A DNA stretch of 64,000 nucleotides from Methanobrevibacter boviskoreani JH1 (GTDB taxonomy: Archaea > Methanobacteriota > Methanobacteria > Methanobacteriales > Methanobacteriaceae), in NCBI RefSeq assembly GCF_000320505.1, contig NZ_BAGX02000015.1, positions 1 through 64,000 of the forward strand. Reading direction: 5' to 3'. Position 1 is the first letter of the stretch, and every line of letters starts with the position of its first letter. Position numbers and translations under genes: made by a program. The notes below the pieces were generated by a model that was not told the origin of the DNA, searched no databases, and saw nothing but the letters and a program-made list of their open reading frames with translations. Below, one piece after another: positions 1 through 10,259 of the stretch.

Positions 1-309
1 CTTATGGAAGATGACGCTGTTAATGCCCTTAAAAAAATAGACAATATGGATATTGCGGTTATCGGTGGAAGTGGAAGGGAACTTGAGACCATTTTAGATA
101 TTGTAAATGAAAAGTTAAATCCTAAAGGTAGAATCCTAATTACATCAATACTTGTAGATACAAAAGTTGAAGCGGTTAACAAACTAAAAGATTTGAACTA
201 TAATCCTCAATTTATGGAGATTAACGTGTCAAAAGGTAGAATACTAGATCGTGGAATACTTATGAAAGCGGAAAATCCAATAGGTATTATAACCGCATCT
301 AAACATTAA
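1..309 (+). CDS. cbiT: CbiT, cobalt-precorrin C15-methyltransferase (decarboxylating), 3' part
   Basis: This is the C-terminal half of a gene cut by the left edge; the reading frame is open from base 1. The visible protein ends with a class I methyltransferase fold: a beta strand with GGSGRELETI, then LNPKGRILITSI and a final RGILM strand, as in CbiT. CbiT uses S-adenosylmethionine to methylate C15 and decarboxylate the C12 side chain of cobalt-precorrin in anaerobic B12 synthesis. Methanogens need corrinoid for methyltransferases, and cobalt uptake and salvage genes lie about 10 kb away. The N-terminal SAM-binding loop is outside the window, so the name rests on the C-terminal half. Confidence 0.75.
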   Translation, partial: LMEDDAVNALKKIDNMDIAVIGGSGRELETILDIVNEKLNPKGRILITSILVDTKVEAVNKLKDLNYNPQFMEINVSKGRILDRGILMKAENPIGIITASKH

Positions 310-322
310 CTATCTTTAATAT

Positions 323-494
323 AACCACTTTTCAACGATATAAGATAGAAAAAATTATTTCTTATTTTTACCATTTTTCAATTATTTTAGAATAATAAAA
401 TATTGGAGTTCTTATTCTAACTATTTTATATACAAACCGAAAATATTATTTTAAATTAAACTATTTCCTATTTTAACCATTTTTCAACTATTAA
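323..494. repeat. Three degenerate copies of an AACCATTTTTCAA motif in a 430-bp spacer
   Basis: The spacer 310-742 between cbiT and the next gene is AT-rich and has no gene. It contains three related stretches, at 323-342, 370-389 and 475-494, each reading roughly (A/T)ACCA(C/T)TTTTCAA followed by an AT-rich tail. The second and third copies share more of their flanks, including AATAAAATATT or AATGAAATATT about 20 bases on. Function is unknown; they may be decayed duplications. The end of the spacer holds the GGTGAGAGA ribosome site of the gene at 743. Confidence 0.4.
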
Positions 495-742
495 AACAAT
501 GAAATATTATTTTTTAGATCATGGTTTTAAATTTAATGAAGAAATGACATATTAATCGTAGAATATATTAACAACTTTCCATATTTCATTAATATAATGT
601 GTGAGATTATTAACTATTTTTTTTAATTTAAACTTAAATCAATTAAAAATATATCAATAATAAAGTATTAAAATAATAATAGATTTTAATAAATCTATAA
701 AAAATTATATACATTATTGATGTAAATTTTAGTGGTGAGAGA

Positions 743-1510
743 ATGGTAAAAGTAAAATGGTCTAAGTGGGAGCTACATTTTGCAATCATCCTCATAATAT
801 TGGTATTTATTATATATGGAATAGATACAATAATATTTGGAGAGCCTGCAGAAATATTCCACTATGTAATGTTACATCTAGGATTTATTCCAATAGACAT
901 TCTAATTGTAGCATTAGTAGCAGAAAACATGATTGAAAGAAATGAAAAGAAACAAATTCAGGATAAAATAGATATGATGATGGGCATATTCTTTAATGAA
1001 ATTGGTTATGGTCTATTAAGTCGTATCTATAAAATTGATGAAAGTGATGATATTGTTAGAGCATTGAAATCTATTTCTACCTGGAGTGATGATGACTTCA
1101 AAAAACATTTAGAAGAAATGGAAAATAAACCTAAAACATTGCATCCAACAATTACAAATGATGAAATGGTTTTATTTTTTGAAGATTTAAAAGAGTTTTT
1201 AAATGCAAACAGGGAATTTGTCCTTGAGATCATATCAAATCCTACATTGCACAATAGGGATAATTTCTCACAGTTAATGCTTTCAATTATGCACTTAATG
1301 GAAGAGTTAGACTTTAGAGATGATATAAGTAAATCACCGGAAACAGATTTAAAACATTTATTTGGTGATGTGAACAGAATTTATAGTAAGCTTCTCTATG
1401 AATGGATTAGATATTTGGCATCTATTAAGAAACATTATCCATATATGTTAAATTTAGCAATTCGTACAAATCCATTTGATGAAGATGCAAATGTAATTTT
1501 AACTGAATAA
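743..1510 (+). CDS. Conserved membrane-anchored protein of unknown function
   Basis: A 255-residue protein with two N-terminal hydrophobic segments (about residues 11-31 and 45-62), followed by a charged helical soluble region. This suggests a membrane anchor with a cytoplasmic C-terminal domain. The start has a good ribosome site (GGTGAGAG just before ATG). I recognise no catalytic motif. It stands alone between cbiT and mobA, with its own spacer on each side. Similar two-TM proteins occur in gut methanogens and bacteria, but I cannot name a family. Confidence 0.7.
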   Translation: MVKVKWSKWELHFAIILIILVFIIYGIDTIIFGEPAEIFHYVMLHLGFIPIDILIVALVAENMIERNEKKQIQDKIDMMMGIFFNEIGYGLLSRIYKIDESDDIVRALKSISTWSDDDFKKHLEEMENKPKTLHPTITNDEMVLFFEDLKEFLNANREFVLEIISNPTLHNRDNFSQLMLSIMHLMEELDFRDDISKSPETDLKHLFGDVNRIYSKLLYEWIRYLASIKKHYPYMLNLAIRTNPFDEDANVILTE

Positions 1511-1751
1511 ACACTCTTAAATTATGAAGTGTTAAACAATTCCAAATAAATAAATACTCTTAGGGCAACAAAACGCTAAATGATTCTAAATAATACCCTT
1601 TAGAGTATTTATAATTTTTTTTAAATTTTTATATTAATTTTTTAAAACCAATCTACTTTTTTTAAATTTAAAAATCAAATAGCAATTATAATATAATAAT
1701 AAGTAACAAACTATTTTTAACTATAAACAATTTTTAAAAACCGTGAAAAAA

Positions 1752-2378
1752 ATGAAATCTTGTATACTTTTATGTGGAGGAATGAGTAAAAGAATGGGTA
1801 AAGATAAAGGATCAATGAAAATTAATGATAAGCCTATGATTATTCATGTTCTTGATTCATTAAACAATCAAATAGATGAAGCTGTAATTGTTTTAAATGA
1901 TGAAAAAAGAATTAAAAAATATAAAAAGATTATAAGACAGAAAGATTATAATTATAAAATCTATTTTACAACGGATGAAATAAAAGATCTAGGACCAATG
2001 TGTGGAATAATGACAGGCCTTAAACATATACACTCTGATTATGCACTCGTATTACCCTGTGACTCCCCATATGTTGAGGGCAATTTTGTATTCTACATGT
2101 TCGATACATTAGAATCATTGATTGAAGATGGGGAAATTAATGCCTTGGTACCCTATCACAGAAGTCCCAAAGATGTTAACATCATAAAAAGAGCGGAGCC
2201 ATTACATTCCATTTATAATAGAAAGTACATTCCAATAATGGAAGAATACATAAGTCAAGGAATTCTTAGGGTAAGAACAATTATGAAAAATCATAACTGT
2301 TTCTATATTCCAATCGATAATCATTTGATTCATGAGAAAAACTTTAAGAACTTCAACAGACCTACAGATATTGAATAA
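1752..2378 (+). CDS. mobA: MobA, molybdenum cofactor guanylyltransferase
   Basis: MobA transfers GMP from GTP to molybdopterin to make the guanine dinucleotide cofactor used by formylmethanofuran and formate dehydrogenases. The protein begins MKSCILLCGGMSKRMGKDKG, the nucleotide-binding signature of the family (LxxGxSxRMGxDK), and has LVLPCDSPYV for the metal-binding aspartate region. I chose ATG at 1752 because GTGA lies 5 bases upstream; an in-frame GTG at 1743 would add three residues. The length of 208 residues is usual. Its presence suggests a molybdenum- or tungsten-pterin enzyme in this organism. Confidence 0.88.
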   Translation: MKSCILLCGGMSKRMGKDKGSMKINDKPMIIHVLDSLNNQIDEAVIVLNDEKRIKKYKKIIRQKDYNYKIYFTTDEIKDLGPMCGIMTGLKHIHSDYALVLPCDSPYVEGNFVFYMFDTLESLIEDGEINALVPYHRSPKDVNIIKRAEPLHSIYNRKYIPIMEEYISQGILRVRTIMKNHNCFYIPIDNHLIHEKNFKNFNRPTDIE

Positions 2379-2650
2379 AACCACTATTTTTTAAAATTTA
2401 CCAGTGAATCTTTTTAAACCGTTTAAAATAGAAAAATAAATGTTATATGAATTCTAACTTATTTAAACTGAAATAAGGTATCTTCTTAAAAATTAAAACA
2501 AATTAGTATTTATCTAGAAAACGGTTTAATTTTAAATTCTTTACACAATAAAATAATAAAAGATATTTGATAAAAAATAGATTGAAATAAGATTAAAATA
2601 AAAATAAAAAAATTAAATAAAAATCCAATAAAAATTATCTAAATTAGCAA

Positions 2651-4135
2651 CTATTCTAATGTTGGATAGTTTGGACTTTCATTTGTAATTAAAAGATCAT
2701 GTGGGTGAGATTCTTTAATTCCACTTTGAGTAATTCTTGTAAATTTAGCAACCCTTTTCATGGTTTCAATATCTTTAGCACCACAATAACCCATTGAAGC
2801 TTTAAGTCCACCGACTAATTGGAATAAAACTTCAGATACAGTACCTTTATATGGCACAGCTCCTTCTACTCCTTCAGGTATTAATTTTGTATGTTTCATT
2901 GGTCCTTTGATTTCTTGGAAGTATCTGTCAGCACCTCCACCAAATCCACCAGTCATAGCTCCCATAGAGCCCATACCACGATAAGTTTTATATTTTTTAC
3001 CATTCATTACAACAATTTCACCAGGAGACTCATAAGTACCTGCAAGGGCATTACCCAACATTACAAGATCTGCACCTGCACCAATAGCTTTTGCAATATC
3101 TCCGGAGTATCTGATACCACCATCTGCAATAACTGGAATATTATAATCTTTTGCAACATCTGCAACATCGGATACAGCTGTAAGTTGTGGTACACCTACA
3201 CCTGCTACAATACGGGTAGTACACATTGAACCTGGACCAATACCTACTTTAAGTCCATCTGCACCTTTAGCAACAATATCCTCAGCAGCTTCTGCAGTTG
3301 CAATATTACCAACACATAATTTCGCATCGATATTTTCCTTCATAGTTTCTATGAAATTAACAACATGCATGTTATGAGCATGAGCACAGTCAATGGAAAT
3401 GATATCTGCACCAGCCTCATCCAATGCCATTGCCCTATCTAAATCGAATGGTCCAGTAGCAGCTGCCACCAACAATCTTCCTTTTTTATCCCTTGCTGCA
3501 TTTGCATGTTTTTTATGATTTAAGATATCCCTAATAGTTACAATACCTGCAAGTTTTTTATCAGGAGATAAAACTGGAAGCCTTTCAACTTTATTTTCAT
3601 AAGCGATATCTAAAGCCTCTTCAGGAGAAGTATTCTCATCAATAGTTACAACATCAGAGGTCATTATGTCCTTAACTAACCTATCTTTTCCTGATTTAAT
3701 AATCGGATTTACATCCCTACGACTAATGATACCAACAATTTCCTCATCGTTCATTACAGGTAATCCGCTAATGGATAAATCATCCATAAGTTTTTGAACT
3801 TCATTAACAGAGGAATCAGGAGTGATAGTAATTACATCACGAATAGTAATATCCTCAGCTGATTTTACTTTTTTAACTTCTTCAACTTCTTGTTCCAAGG
3901 TTTTATTCCTGTGAATAACACCTAGACCTCCTTCTTGAGCAAGTGCTATAGCAAGTTCAGATTCTGTGACAGTATCCATAGCAGCACTTAAAATAGGAAT
4001 ATTAAGAGAAATATCCTTATCAAGTTTAACGGTTGTATCTACATTTTTAGGTTCTACATATGATGCATTTGGTGTTAAAAGAAAATCGTCAAATGTATAT
4101 CCCATTCTAGCTTCTTGAATTTTTTCTGAAAACAC
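2651..4135 (-). CDS. guaB: Inosine-5'-monophosphate dehydrogenase
   Basis: GuaB oxidises IMP to XMP with NAD+, the first committed step of GMP synthesis. The 494-residue protein has the catalytic barrel split by two CBS domains (about residues 95-215). It carries the active-site loop GPGSMCTTR with the catalytic Cys, the phosphate-binding [13 protein letters not shown] and the flap region GAMTGG. I place the start at the GTG at 4135, 5 bases after GGTGA, giving MFSEKIQEA; an in-frame GTG at 4144 would overlap that ribosome site. Monocistronic. Confidence 0.95.
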   Translation of the reverse strand: MFSEKIQEARMGYTFDDFLLTPNASYVEPKNVDTTVKLDKDISLNIPILSAAMDTVTESELAIALAQEGGLGVIHRNKTLEQEVEEVKKVKSAEDITIRDVITITPDSSVNEVQKLMDDLSISGLPVMNDEEIVGIISRRDVNPIIKSGKDRLVKDIMTSDVVTIDENTSPEEALDIAYENKVERLPVLSPDKKLAGIVTIRDILNHKKHANAARDKKGRLLVAAATGPFDLDRAMALDEAGADIISIDCAHAHNMHVVNFIETMKENIDAKLCVGNIATAEAAEDIVAKGADGLKVGIGPGSMCTTRIVAGVGVPQLTAVSDVADVAKDYNIPVIADGGIRYSGDIAKAIGAGADLVMLGNALAGTYESPGEIVVMNGKKYKTYRGMGSMGAMTGGFGGGADRYFQEIKGPMKHTKLIPEGVEGAVPYKGTVSEVLFQLVGGLKASMGYCGAKDIETMKRVAKFTRITQSGIKESHPHDLLITNESPNYPTLE

Positions 4136-4572
4136 ATTTCTCACCGAATAAATAAATTTGAAAAATTAAAAATAAATAATCATAAAATATAAAATTTATA
4201 TTTAAAATTATATAATTAAAAAATATAGTACCAATTTTTTAAAATAAATATAATTATTATTCTTATCTCTTTTAATAAATATAAACTTTATGTTTTTCAA
4301 TAAAAATTACGATGAAAAAATGAAATTATTTAAAAAAATAAATTGACGACATAATGTGAAATTAATCATACTATAAAACATATTCTGTTTTAAAAAAAAA
4401 CTGATAGATAGGAAAATCTAAAATAACCCATTATTATATGACAAAACCTTTTCAATTATAAAACTATCCATAATATATTTAGTCTAAATAGTTTTTACAA
4501 CAATTATAAAACTAAAATTACATTATATTATGATTTAACCTTAGCTAACAGTTTTTCCAAACAATTATAGAA
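4136..4572. repeat. AT-rich spacer with three CAATTATAAAACTA repeats
   Basis: This spacer upstream of guaB contains no gene. CAATTATAAAACTA occurs at 4453-4466 and 4501-4514, and with one change at 4562-4575, where it runs into the stop of the next gene. The last two are preceded by GTTTTT-type runs. The repeats may be duplicated spacer DNA or terminator-like T-runs read from either strand. Confidence 0.4.
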
Positions 4573-5061
4573 CTACTTTGTAATATGAGCCAATCTAAAA
4601 TCAATTATTTTTGAAAGATCATCTAGTTTTAACTCAACCTGATAACCTATCTTTCCACCACTGAAATAAATGGTATTAAAATTCTTAGCGCTATCATCGA
4701 TAATAGTTGGAAATTTATGTTTCATACCTATTGGAGAACATCCCCCATGAGTATATCCAGTCAATGATACTAGATCCTTAGATTTTAACATTTTAATCTT
4801 CTTCTCGGATACAACCTCAGATGCAAGTTTCAAATCTAATTCCTTACTAACAGGCACTAAAAAAACATAATGATTATCAGATTTACTTACGGTTACAAGT
4901 GTCTTAAATACATTGTCAGGATTTTCACCTAAAACCTCAATTACATCCTTTCCACTTATAGCTCCGGAATCAAGGTAATTATAACTTTTATAGGCTATTT
5001 TGTTTCTCTCTAAAAGCCTCATTACATTTGTTTTATCCTCATTTCTAGACAAAAGAACCAA
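4573..5061 (-). CDS. ybaK: YbaK/EbsC family Cys-tRNA(Pro) deacylase
   Basis: A 162-residue single-domain aminoacyl-tRNA editing protein of the YbaK/EbsC branch. It hydrolyses cysteine wrongly attached to tRNA-Pro. Family signatures visible are NVFKTLVTVSKSD, VPVSKELDLKLAS and the GYTHGGCSPIGMKHKFPTII block near the active site. The start is uncertain: the frame opens with TTG at 5061 after an AGAAG-like site, and the first ATG (5022) lies inside the conserved KTNVMRLL helix, so the upstream TTG is preferred. It stands alone, followed at 106 bp by mfnB's stop. Confidence 0.85.
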   Translation of the reverse strand: MVLLSRNEDKTNVMRLLERNKIAYKSYNYLDSGAISGKDVIEVLGENPDNVFKTLVTVSKSDNHYVFLVPVSKELDLKLASEVVSEKKIKMLKSKDLVSLTGYTHGGCSPIGMKHKFPTIIDDSAKNFNTIYFSGGKIGYQVELKLDDLSKIIDFRLAHITK

Positions 5062-5167
5062 CTTCTAAAAAAAAATATTAAAAAAAGTTTAAAATAAAAA
5101 AATAGCTAAAGTTTTAATAAAATATAGCTAAAAAAAGGTTTAATTAAAAATTAAAAATGAATTTTAT

Positions 5168-5884
5168 TTAATCAAAGGATTTGATTAAATCTTTTAACTC
5201 TTTAACAGCAGTACGGTCAATGTGTCCAGTGTTTCTGTCACCATCAACACATGCAGCACCACGAATACCTACAACATCACAGTGTAAATCATATAATGGC
5301 TTGATTTGATCCTTTTTAACTGAACCTGCAAGTGCAGTATTTAAATCATATTCTTTAGCTTCCGCAACCCATTTTTCAAGGTCTTCCATACTCATAAAGT
5401 CAAATAATGTTTTACCATCCTTAACTGCAGTATCCAACATAGCCAAATCTGAACCAGAATCACGTGCAACTTTAGGAATATCCCATGGTGAAACAGCTCC
5501 AACTCTTTCAGCATCTGCATAACCTGCAGCCACTACAATAGTTTCTGGAGATTCGTCTTTAACAGCTTTAACAACATTAGACATAACCTCTACTGCCTCA
5601 TCATAATTTTTAGTACCATATAATCCTACCTTAATGTAGTCAGCACCGCATTTTAATGCACCTAAACTAGCAAGGGAAACGGTTCCTGGTTTATATGGAA
5701 CATCACCTATTGTAGAAGAAACTAACTTATCAGAAGGAGTAAGTTCTCTAATATCTTTAATAACCCAAGGGAAATTAGCTCCAAGAGATCCTTCTTTAGG
5801 ATTTTTAACATCTACAATATCTGCTCCACCTTCAATAGCTTCTACAGCTTCTTCATGATTGATTGGACTTATTAATAAAAGCAA
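5168..5884 (-). CDS. mfnB: MfnB, (5-formylfuran-3-yl)methyl phosphate synthase
   Basis: MfnB condenses two glyceraldehyde-3-phosphate molecules into 4-(hydroxymethyl)-2-furancarboxaldehyde phosphate, the first step of the furan ring of methanofuran, the C1 carrier for CO2 reduction. The 238-residue barrel starts [20 protein letters not shown] and continues with [20 protein letters not shown], placing Asp25 and the Schiff-base Lys27 where the characterised methanogen enzyme has them. The start codon is TTG, supported by GGAGG 7 bases upstream. This is a methanogen-specific marker. Confidence 0.94.
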   Translation of the reverse strand: MLLLISPINHEEAVEAIEGGADIVDVKNPKEGSLGANFPWVIKDIRELTPSDKLVSSTIGDVPYKPGTVSLASLGALKCGADYIKVGLYGTKNYDEAVEVMSNVVKAVKDESPETIVVAAGYADAERVGAVSPWDIPKVARDSGSDLAMLDTAVKDGKTLFDFMSMEDLEKWVAEAKEYDLNTALAGSVKKDQIKPLYDLHCDVVGIRGAACVDGDRNTGHIDRTAVKELKDLIKSFD

Positions 5885-6267
5885 AAAATTTCCTCCAATT
5901 ATTTACTCAAATTTAAACAAATAACCTATGTATTTATAAAAATATAATTAAGTAAATTTAATCCTTAATAATAAATTCATAATAATTATACTACCAATAT
6001 AGCATAACTAAAATAAAAAAAATATTATCATAATAAAATAACAATTAACAATTTATTAGTTTATATTTATAAATGTTTTCTATAATTATTATTTATAATA
6101 AAATAATACTGCCTCTTATAAGAATATTTAAAGAATAACATTTCAATAAGATTAAAATTAATAATAATTGAATTAAAGAATAAACAAATGTTTAATCCAA
6201 ACTTTAACTTAAAAATATTCTTAAATATTAATATATAAAGTGTATTTAAACTTAATTAAATATTTAA
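5885..6267. other. AT-rich spacer, nothing recognised
   Basis: About 380 bp between the mfnB start and the stop of the LUD-domain gene. It holds the GGAGG ribosome site of mfnB at its left end and AT-rich runs with possible TATA-like sequences, but no open frame, dyad or structured RNA that I can support. Confidence 0.5.
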
Positions 6268-7488
6268 TTATCCTTTATGTTTATATGGACTTCCATTATT
6301 TTTTATATTGTTTTTAATCCTCCTATGATTATCCACTTTAAATTCTGTTTTTGAACGTAAACTTTCGATAAGTTCATTGGTAGGGGTGGCTACAGGACAA
6401 TTATAGGTACACATTCCACATAAGGTACACATATACAATTTTTTATCATCTTTTTCCTCGTTCTCATTAAGATACCTGCTTAATGCAATCCCATGTCCTC
6501 CAAGATAATAATTAAAACCAAATTCATTACCTACTACATTGTATACAGGACATGCAACTACACAATTACCACAGTTTATACACCATAAACACTCGTCTTT
6601 AGCTTTTGAACGTCCGTTATCAAGTAATATTACTACCACCTTCTCTGCACCATACATTGGTTTCAATAGTTTTTTCTCAATATCTGCTGTTTTTGATGGT
6701 CCTGAAATAATATTGATATATGAGGATATTGGTGAGCCTGTTCCGAATACTGATTCTAATTTACAAACTGATACCGCATCCTCAACTTCTGGAACAAGTT
6801 TATCAATTCCTGCAAGTACAATATGAAGTTTACGGCTTGATGCGTATGCCACATTGTTTTCATTGTGGACAATTGCAATTGATCCGTCATAAGCAGCAAT
6901 TGCATTGGCTCCTGTAATACCTACCTTGGCATCATCAACATAGGATAAAACATCAGCCCTTACAGTCTTTAATATATCCTGATGCACAGGATCTAAATCC
7001 GTATTTAATCCATCATTAACAATCTCGGTAATTTCATCAATACTTAAATGTGATGCAGGTCCCGTATTGTGTACCGGTCTATTATCCGTATGTTTAAGTT
7101 GTAGGATTCTGTCTCCCAAATCAGTTTCGATAACTTTTACACCATTCTCTTCAAGTCTCCTTCGAGCACTGATTTCCCCCATAGTGTTTGATTTTGATTT
7201 AATTACAAGTTTATTTTCCTTGTCATAATCATTAATTAAATCAACCATAATTTTAATAGCTTCATCACCATCTTTAGCTTCAAACAACTCAATATCATTT
7301 CTTTTAAATGTTTTCCTTACCTGTTCTTGCAATTCTTCATTGTTTTCAATAGCACTAGTACGAATATTAATTACCCTTTCCTGAAGACGGCGAGTTTCTG
7401 GCTTGTTAATAATCTTTTCGAAACGTTTATGTAATAATTTAAATGATTTATTCATTTGTTTTAATTCTCTTTCTTCCATATTACCCAC
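6268..7488 (-). CDS. LUD-domain iron-sulfur protein, LutB-like
   Basis: A 406-residue protein with an N-terminal LUD domain (about residues 60-295), as in LutB/LutC lactate-utilisation proteins. A C-terminal di-cluster ferredoxin region follows: a CxxCxxCxxxCP set at CLWCINCGNCVVACP and a second at CTLCGMCTYNCP. The GTG start immediately follows the stop of the upstream gene and has GAGG 8 bases before it; the ATG at 7479 is the alternative. With its CCG-domain partner it resembles LutA/LutB, an electron-transfer pair. The substrate in this methanogen is unknown; lactate oxidation is not implied. Confidence 0.8.
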   Translation of the reverse strand: MGNMEERELKQMNKSFKLLHKRFEKIINKPETRRLQERVINIRTSAIENNEELQEQVRKTFKRNDIELFEAKDGDEAIKIMVDLINDYDKENKLVIKSKSNTMGEISARRRLEENGVKVIETDLGDRILQLKHTDNRPVHNTGPASHLSIDEITEIVNDGLNTDLDPVHQDILKTVRADVLSYVDDAKVGITGANAIAAYDGSIAIVHNENNVAYASSRKLHIVLAGIDKLVPEVEDAVSVCKLESVFGTGSPISSYINIISGPSKTADIEKKLLKPMYGAEKVVVILLDNGRSKAKDECLWCINCGNCVVACPVYNVVGNEFGFNYYLGGHGIALSRYLNENEEKDDKKLYMCTLCGMCTYNCPVATPTNELIESLRSKTEFKVDNHRRIKNNIKNNGSPYKHKG

Positions 7489-8187
7489 TTATATATCCTC
7501 TTTCTTTAATGCTTTTGCTACAAACTCAGATAAATCTATAACTTTTAGATTTTCGGAATTAGAACCCAAATTCAATTTACAGAAAGGACAAGCCGTGACA
7601 ATTAAGTCGCATTTTGTATCTTCTGCCTGTTTTATTCTGTTTTTTGAAATGTTTGCTGAGATTTCAGGAAATGCAGATTTTACTCCACCTCCAGAGCCAC
7701 AGCATAACGCGTTTTCACGATTATTCTCCATTTCAACAAGATTAGAATATTTCCCGATAACCTCCCGAGGTTCATCATATACCTTTGAGGCCCTACCTAA
7801 ATGACAAGGATCATGATAAGTTACCTTCAAATCCTTAAAGTTATCGTTTACTTCAATCTTACCTTCATCAATTAATTTATAAAGTAACTGGGAGATATGG
7901 ATTACATTTAAGTCATAACCTAATATTTCTTTATAGTCATCATTAAGTGTTTTATAACAACCTGCACATGAGGTTAATATTAGATCCTCGTCTTTAATAT
8001 CATTATAAGTTCTTTTCATTTGTTCTGTAGCCCCATCATAAAATCCGCTTCTTAAAAGTATGGAACCACAACATTCTTCATTATCAATGGTATGATAATC
8101 AATTCCTGCCTTATCTAATATGTATTTCGTTGCATTTTCAATATTAGAATCCTTCTCTCTTGCAGTACATCCCCTAAAATATAACAT
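7489..8187 (-). CDS. CCG-domain (HdrB/LutA-like) iron-sulfur subunit
   Basis: A 232-residue protein with two cysteine-rich CCG domains: ECCGSILL followed by SCAGC in the first half, and LCCGSGGG followed by ACPFC in the second. Heterodisulfide reductase HdrB, GlpC and LutA share this arrangement, where it ligates unusual [4Fe-4S] clusters for disulfide or quinone-type redox chemistry. Its stop codon abuts the GTG of the LUD protein with no spacer, so the two are surely cotranscribed and probably form a complex. No HdrA or HdrC gene lies nearby, so it is not the methanogenic heterodisulfide reductase itself. Confidence 0.82.
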   Translation of the reverse strand: MLYFRGCTAREKDSNIENATKYILDKAGIDYHTIDNEECCGSILLRSGFYDGATEQMKRTYNDIKDEDLILTSCAGCYKTLNDDYKEILGYDLNVIHISQLLYKLIDEGKIEVNDNFKDLKVTYHDPCHLGRASKVYDEPREVIGKYSNLVEMENNRENALCCGSGGGVKSAFPEISANISKNRIKQAEDTKCDLIVTACPFCKLNLGSNSENLKVIDLSEFVAKALKKEDI

Positions 8188-8383
8188 ATAATCACTACTT
8201 TAATAAAAAAAATTATTCATTTAAATGTTTTTTTTAGACAGATACTTTAAAAAAAAGTTATTTGTTTTAAATCAATAGAATATTTGATATTAATTGTATA
8301 TAAAACTAATTATTCCATTATATAAAAATGTAAAAATTAAGTATATAATTAATTATTTGTCCATATAAAAAAAATAGAAAAAG

Positions 8384-8746
8384 TTAATCGTCTTCTTTAT
8401 CATCATCAAGACTTTCTTCATTATCCATAGCTATTTTTCGAATTAATTTAGTTAATTCTTCATTTTCTGAATCTAATCTCATATTTATTTTTATTAACAG
8501 ATATCCTAAAAATACAATAGCTAAAACAAAAACTAAATCCAAACCTCTTCTAAAACCTACAATCTGAGCAACATAAGTTGTAGATTCAGGAAATATACCA
8601 ATAGCAACAATAATTAACCAGAAAATAATTGATACAAGGAATGTTGAAAGATTCGTTTTTCCATTCTTATATCTAATGGCAAATAGAATAACGGCAATTA
8701 CCGCCATTATCAAAACTATTACCTGATATAACAATAAAGATTCCAT
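8384..8746 (-). CDS. DUF2304 small membrane protein
   Basis: A 120-residue protein with three hydrophobic segments (about residues 3-25, 34-52 and 66-87) and an acidic tail ending in Asp/Glu runs. The MESLLLYQVIVLI start and overall pattern match DUF2304. I set the start at ATG 8746 because AGGTG lies 7 bases upstream; an earlier in-frame ATG at 8776 has no ribosome site. DUF2304 genes commonly sit beside a family 2 glycosyltransferase, as here, and may form its membrane partner. Confidence 0.8.
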   Translation of the reverse strand: MESLLLYQVIVLIMAVIAVILFAIRYKNGKTNLSTFLVSIIFWLIIVAIGIFPESTTYVAQIVGFRRGLDLVFVLAIVFLGYLLIKINMRLDSENEELTKLIRKIAMDNEESLDDDKEDD

Positions 8747-8831
8747 ATAAACACCTAATAATTTTGAAATATTCAAATATTTAAAAATATATAAGCCTTA
8801 TAATTAAAAATCTAAGTTTATTTATCAAATT

Positions 8832-8933
8832 AAATCTGAATTAAATAAATAAACTTCCAATCTAATAACCATTTAACCTATAAAATTTCCAATTAATAAA
8901 TTCTAATTAAATAAATAAGCTTCCAACTAATAT
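8832..8933. repeat. Imperfect direct repeat, two 36-bp copies 66 bp apart
   Basis: Copies at 8832-8867 and 8898-8933 share AATTAAATAAATAA(A/G)CTTCCAA and AT-rich flanks. They lie between the glycosyltransferase and the DUF2304 gene, downstream of the former's stop. No function is evident; it resembles the other duplicated spacer segments in this window. Confidence 0.5.
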
Positions 8934-8971
8934 ATAATATTTGATTAGATAATTCCAATTAAAGAATCAAA

Positions 8972-9664
8972 CTATCTAAACAAGTCAATAATCATCTTAA
9001 ACATGATTTTAATACCGACAATTGCATTAGTTCCTTTATGTTGAGTTTCATCAGTATAGATAGTGGTAATTGGAACCTCATCAAACTCAATGTGATTGTC
9101 TTTTATTTCTTTAATGAATTCAGAAGATACCCCATAACCTGGGGAAACTACATTAATTTCCTTAGCAGCCTTTGCAGAAAAAGCCCTAAGACCTGACTGT
9201 GAATCTTTAACCTTAATACCATAAAATATATGAGTTAAAATATTCATTACATCATTTGCAAAATGTTTGGTTCTGGGCATGTCGTCAAATATGCGTGAAC
9301 CAATTACCGCATCAGCCTTACTCTCTTTTAACGGTTTTACGACCTTTGAAATATCTTCAAAAGCGTGTTGACCATCGGCATCAAAAGTTATTATATACTG
9401 TGCACCATGTTTCAAGGCAACAGTCATACCTGTTTTTAAAGCTGCACCTAAACCACGGTTTATAACATGAGAAACAATGAAAACTTGATGAGGATATAAT
9501 TTTTGAACTTCTCTTGCAAGTTTTAATGTATTGTCTTTTGACCCGTCATTAACGAGAATGATCTTATAACCTAAATTAGCCACATCACATAAGACCTTTT
9601 TAACATGTTTCTCTTCATTATAAGCCGGAATAACCAAATATACACCGTCAATATCTTCTGTCAT
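8972..9664 (-). CDS. Family 2 glycosyltransferase, dolichyl-phosphate sugar synthase-like
   Basis: A 230-residue GT-A fold enzyme. Visible motifs are VIPAYNEEKHVKKVL, ILVNDGSKDNT, TFDADGQHAFEDI (DxD-type nucleotide and metal site) and GSRIFDDMPR. No transmembrane segment is obvious, so the neighbouring DUF2304 protein may provide membrane attachment. Such enzymes usually load a sugar from UDP- or GDP-sugar onto a polyprenyl phosphate for surface glycans. It shares direction with ribC (27 bp upstream) and may be cotranscribed with it. Sugar specificity cannot be read. Confidence 0.85.
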   Translation of the reverse strand: MTEDIDGVYLVIPAYNEEKHVKKVLCDVANLGYKIILVNDGSKDNTLKLAREVQKLYPHQVFIVSHVINRGLGAALKTGMTVALKHGAQYIITFDADGQHAFEDISKVVKPLKESKADAVIGSRIFDDMPRTKHFANDVMNILTHIFYGIKVKDSQSGLRAFSAKAAKEINVVSPGYGVSSEFIKEIKDNHIEFDEVPITTIYTDETQHKGTNAIVGIKIMFKMIIDLFR

Positions 9665-9691
9665 ATCAAATTCACATTTTAAATTTCTAGA

Positions 9692-10159
<468 letters not shown>

Positions 10160-10259
10160 TTAATTTATTTTATAATATTATTATTTTATTTATCTTTTTA
10201 TTTAAAATTTTATAATTCAATATATAATTAAATCTAGATAGTATGTATTTAATTAATAA

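Noticed and set aside
1752-2378. Assignment of the organism to Methanosphaera stadtmanae because of low GC and adhesin-like genes
   Set aside because: mobA is present, while that species is reported to lack molybdopterin synthesis; this is suggestive only, so genus is left open.
9256-9465. Plus-strand open frame inside the glycosyltransferase gene
   Set aside because: It is an antisense shadow of a clear family 2 glycosyltransferase and has no ribosome site; many similar overlapping frames were dropped for the same reason.
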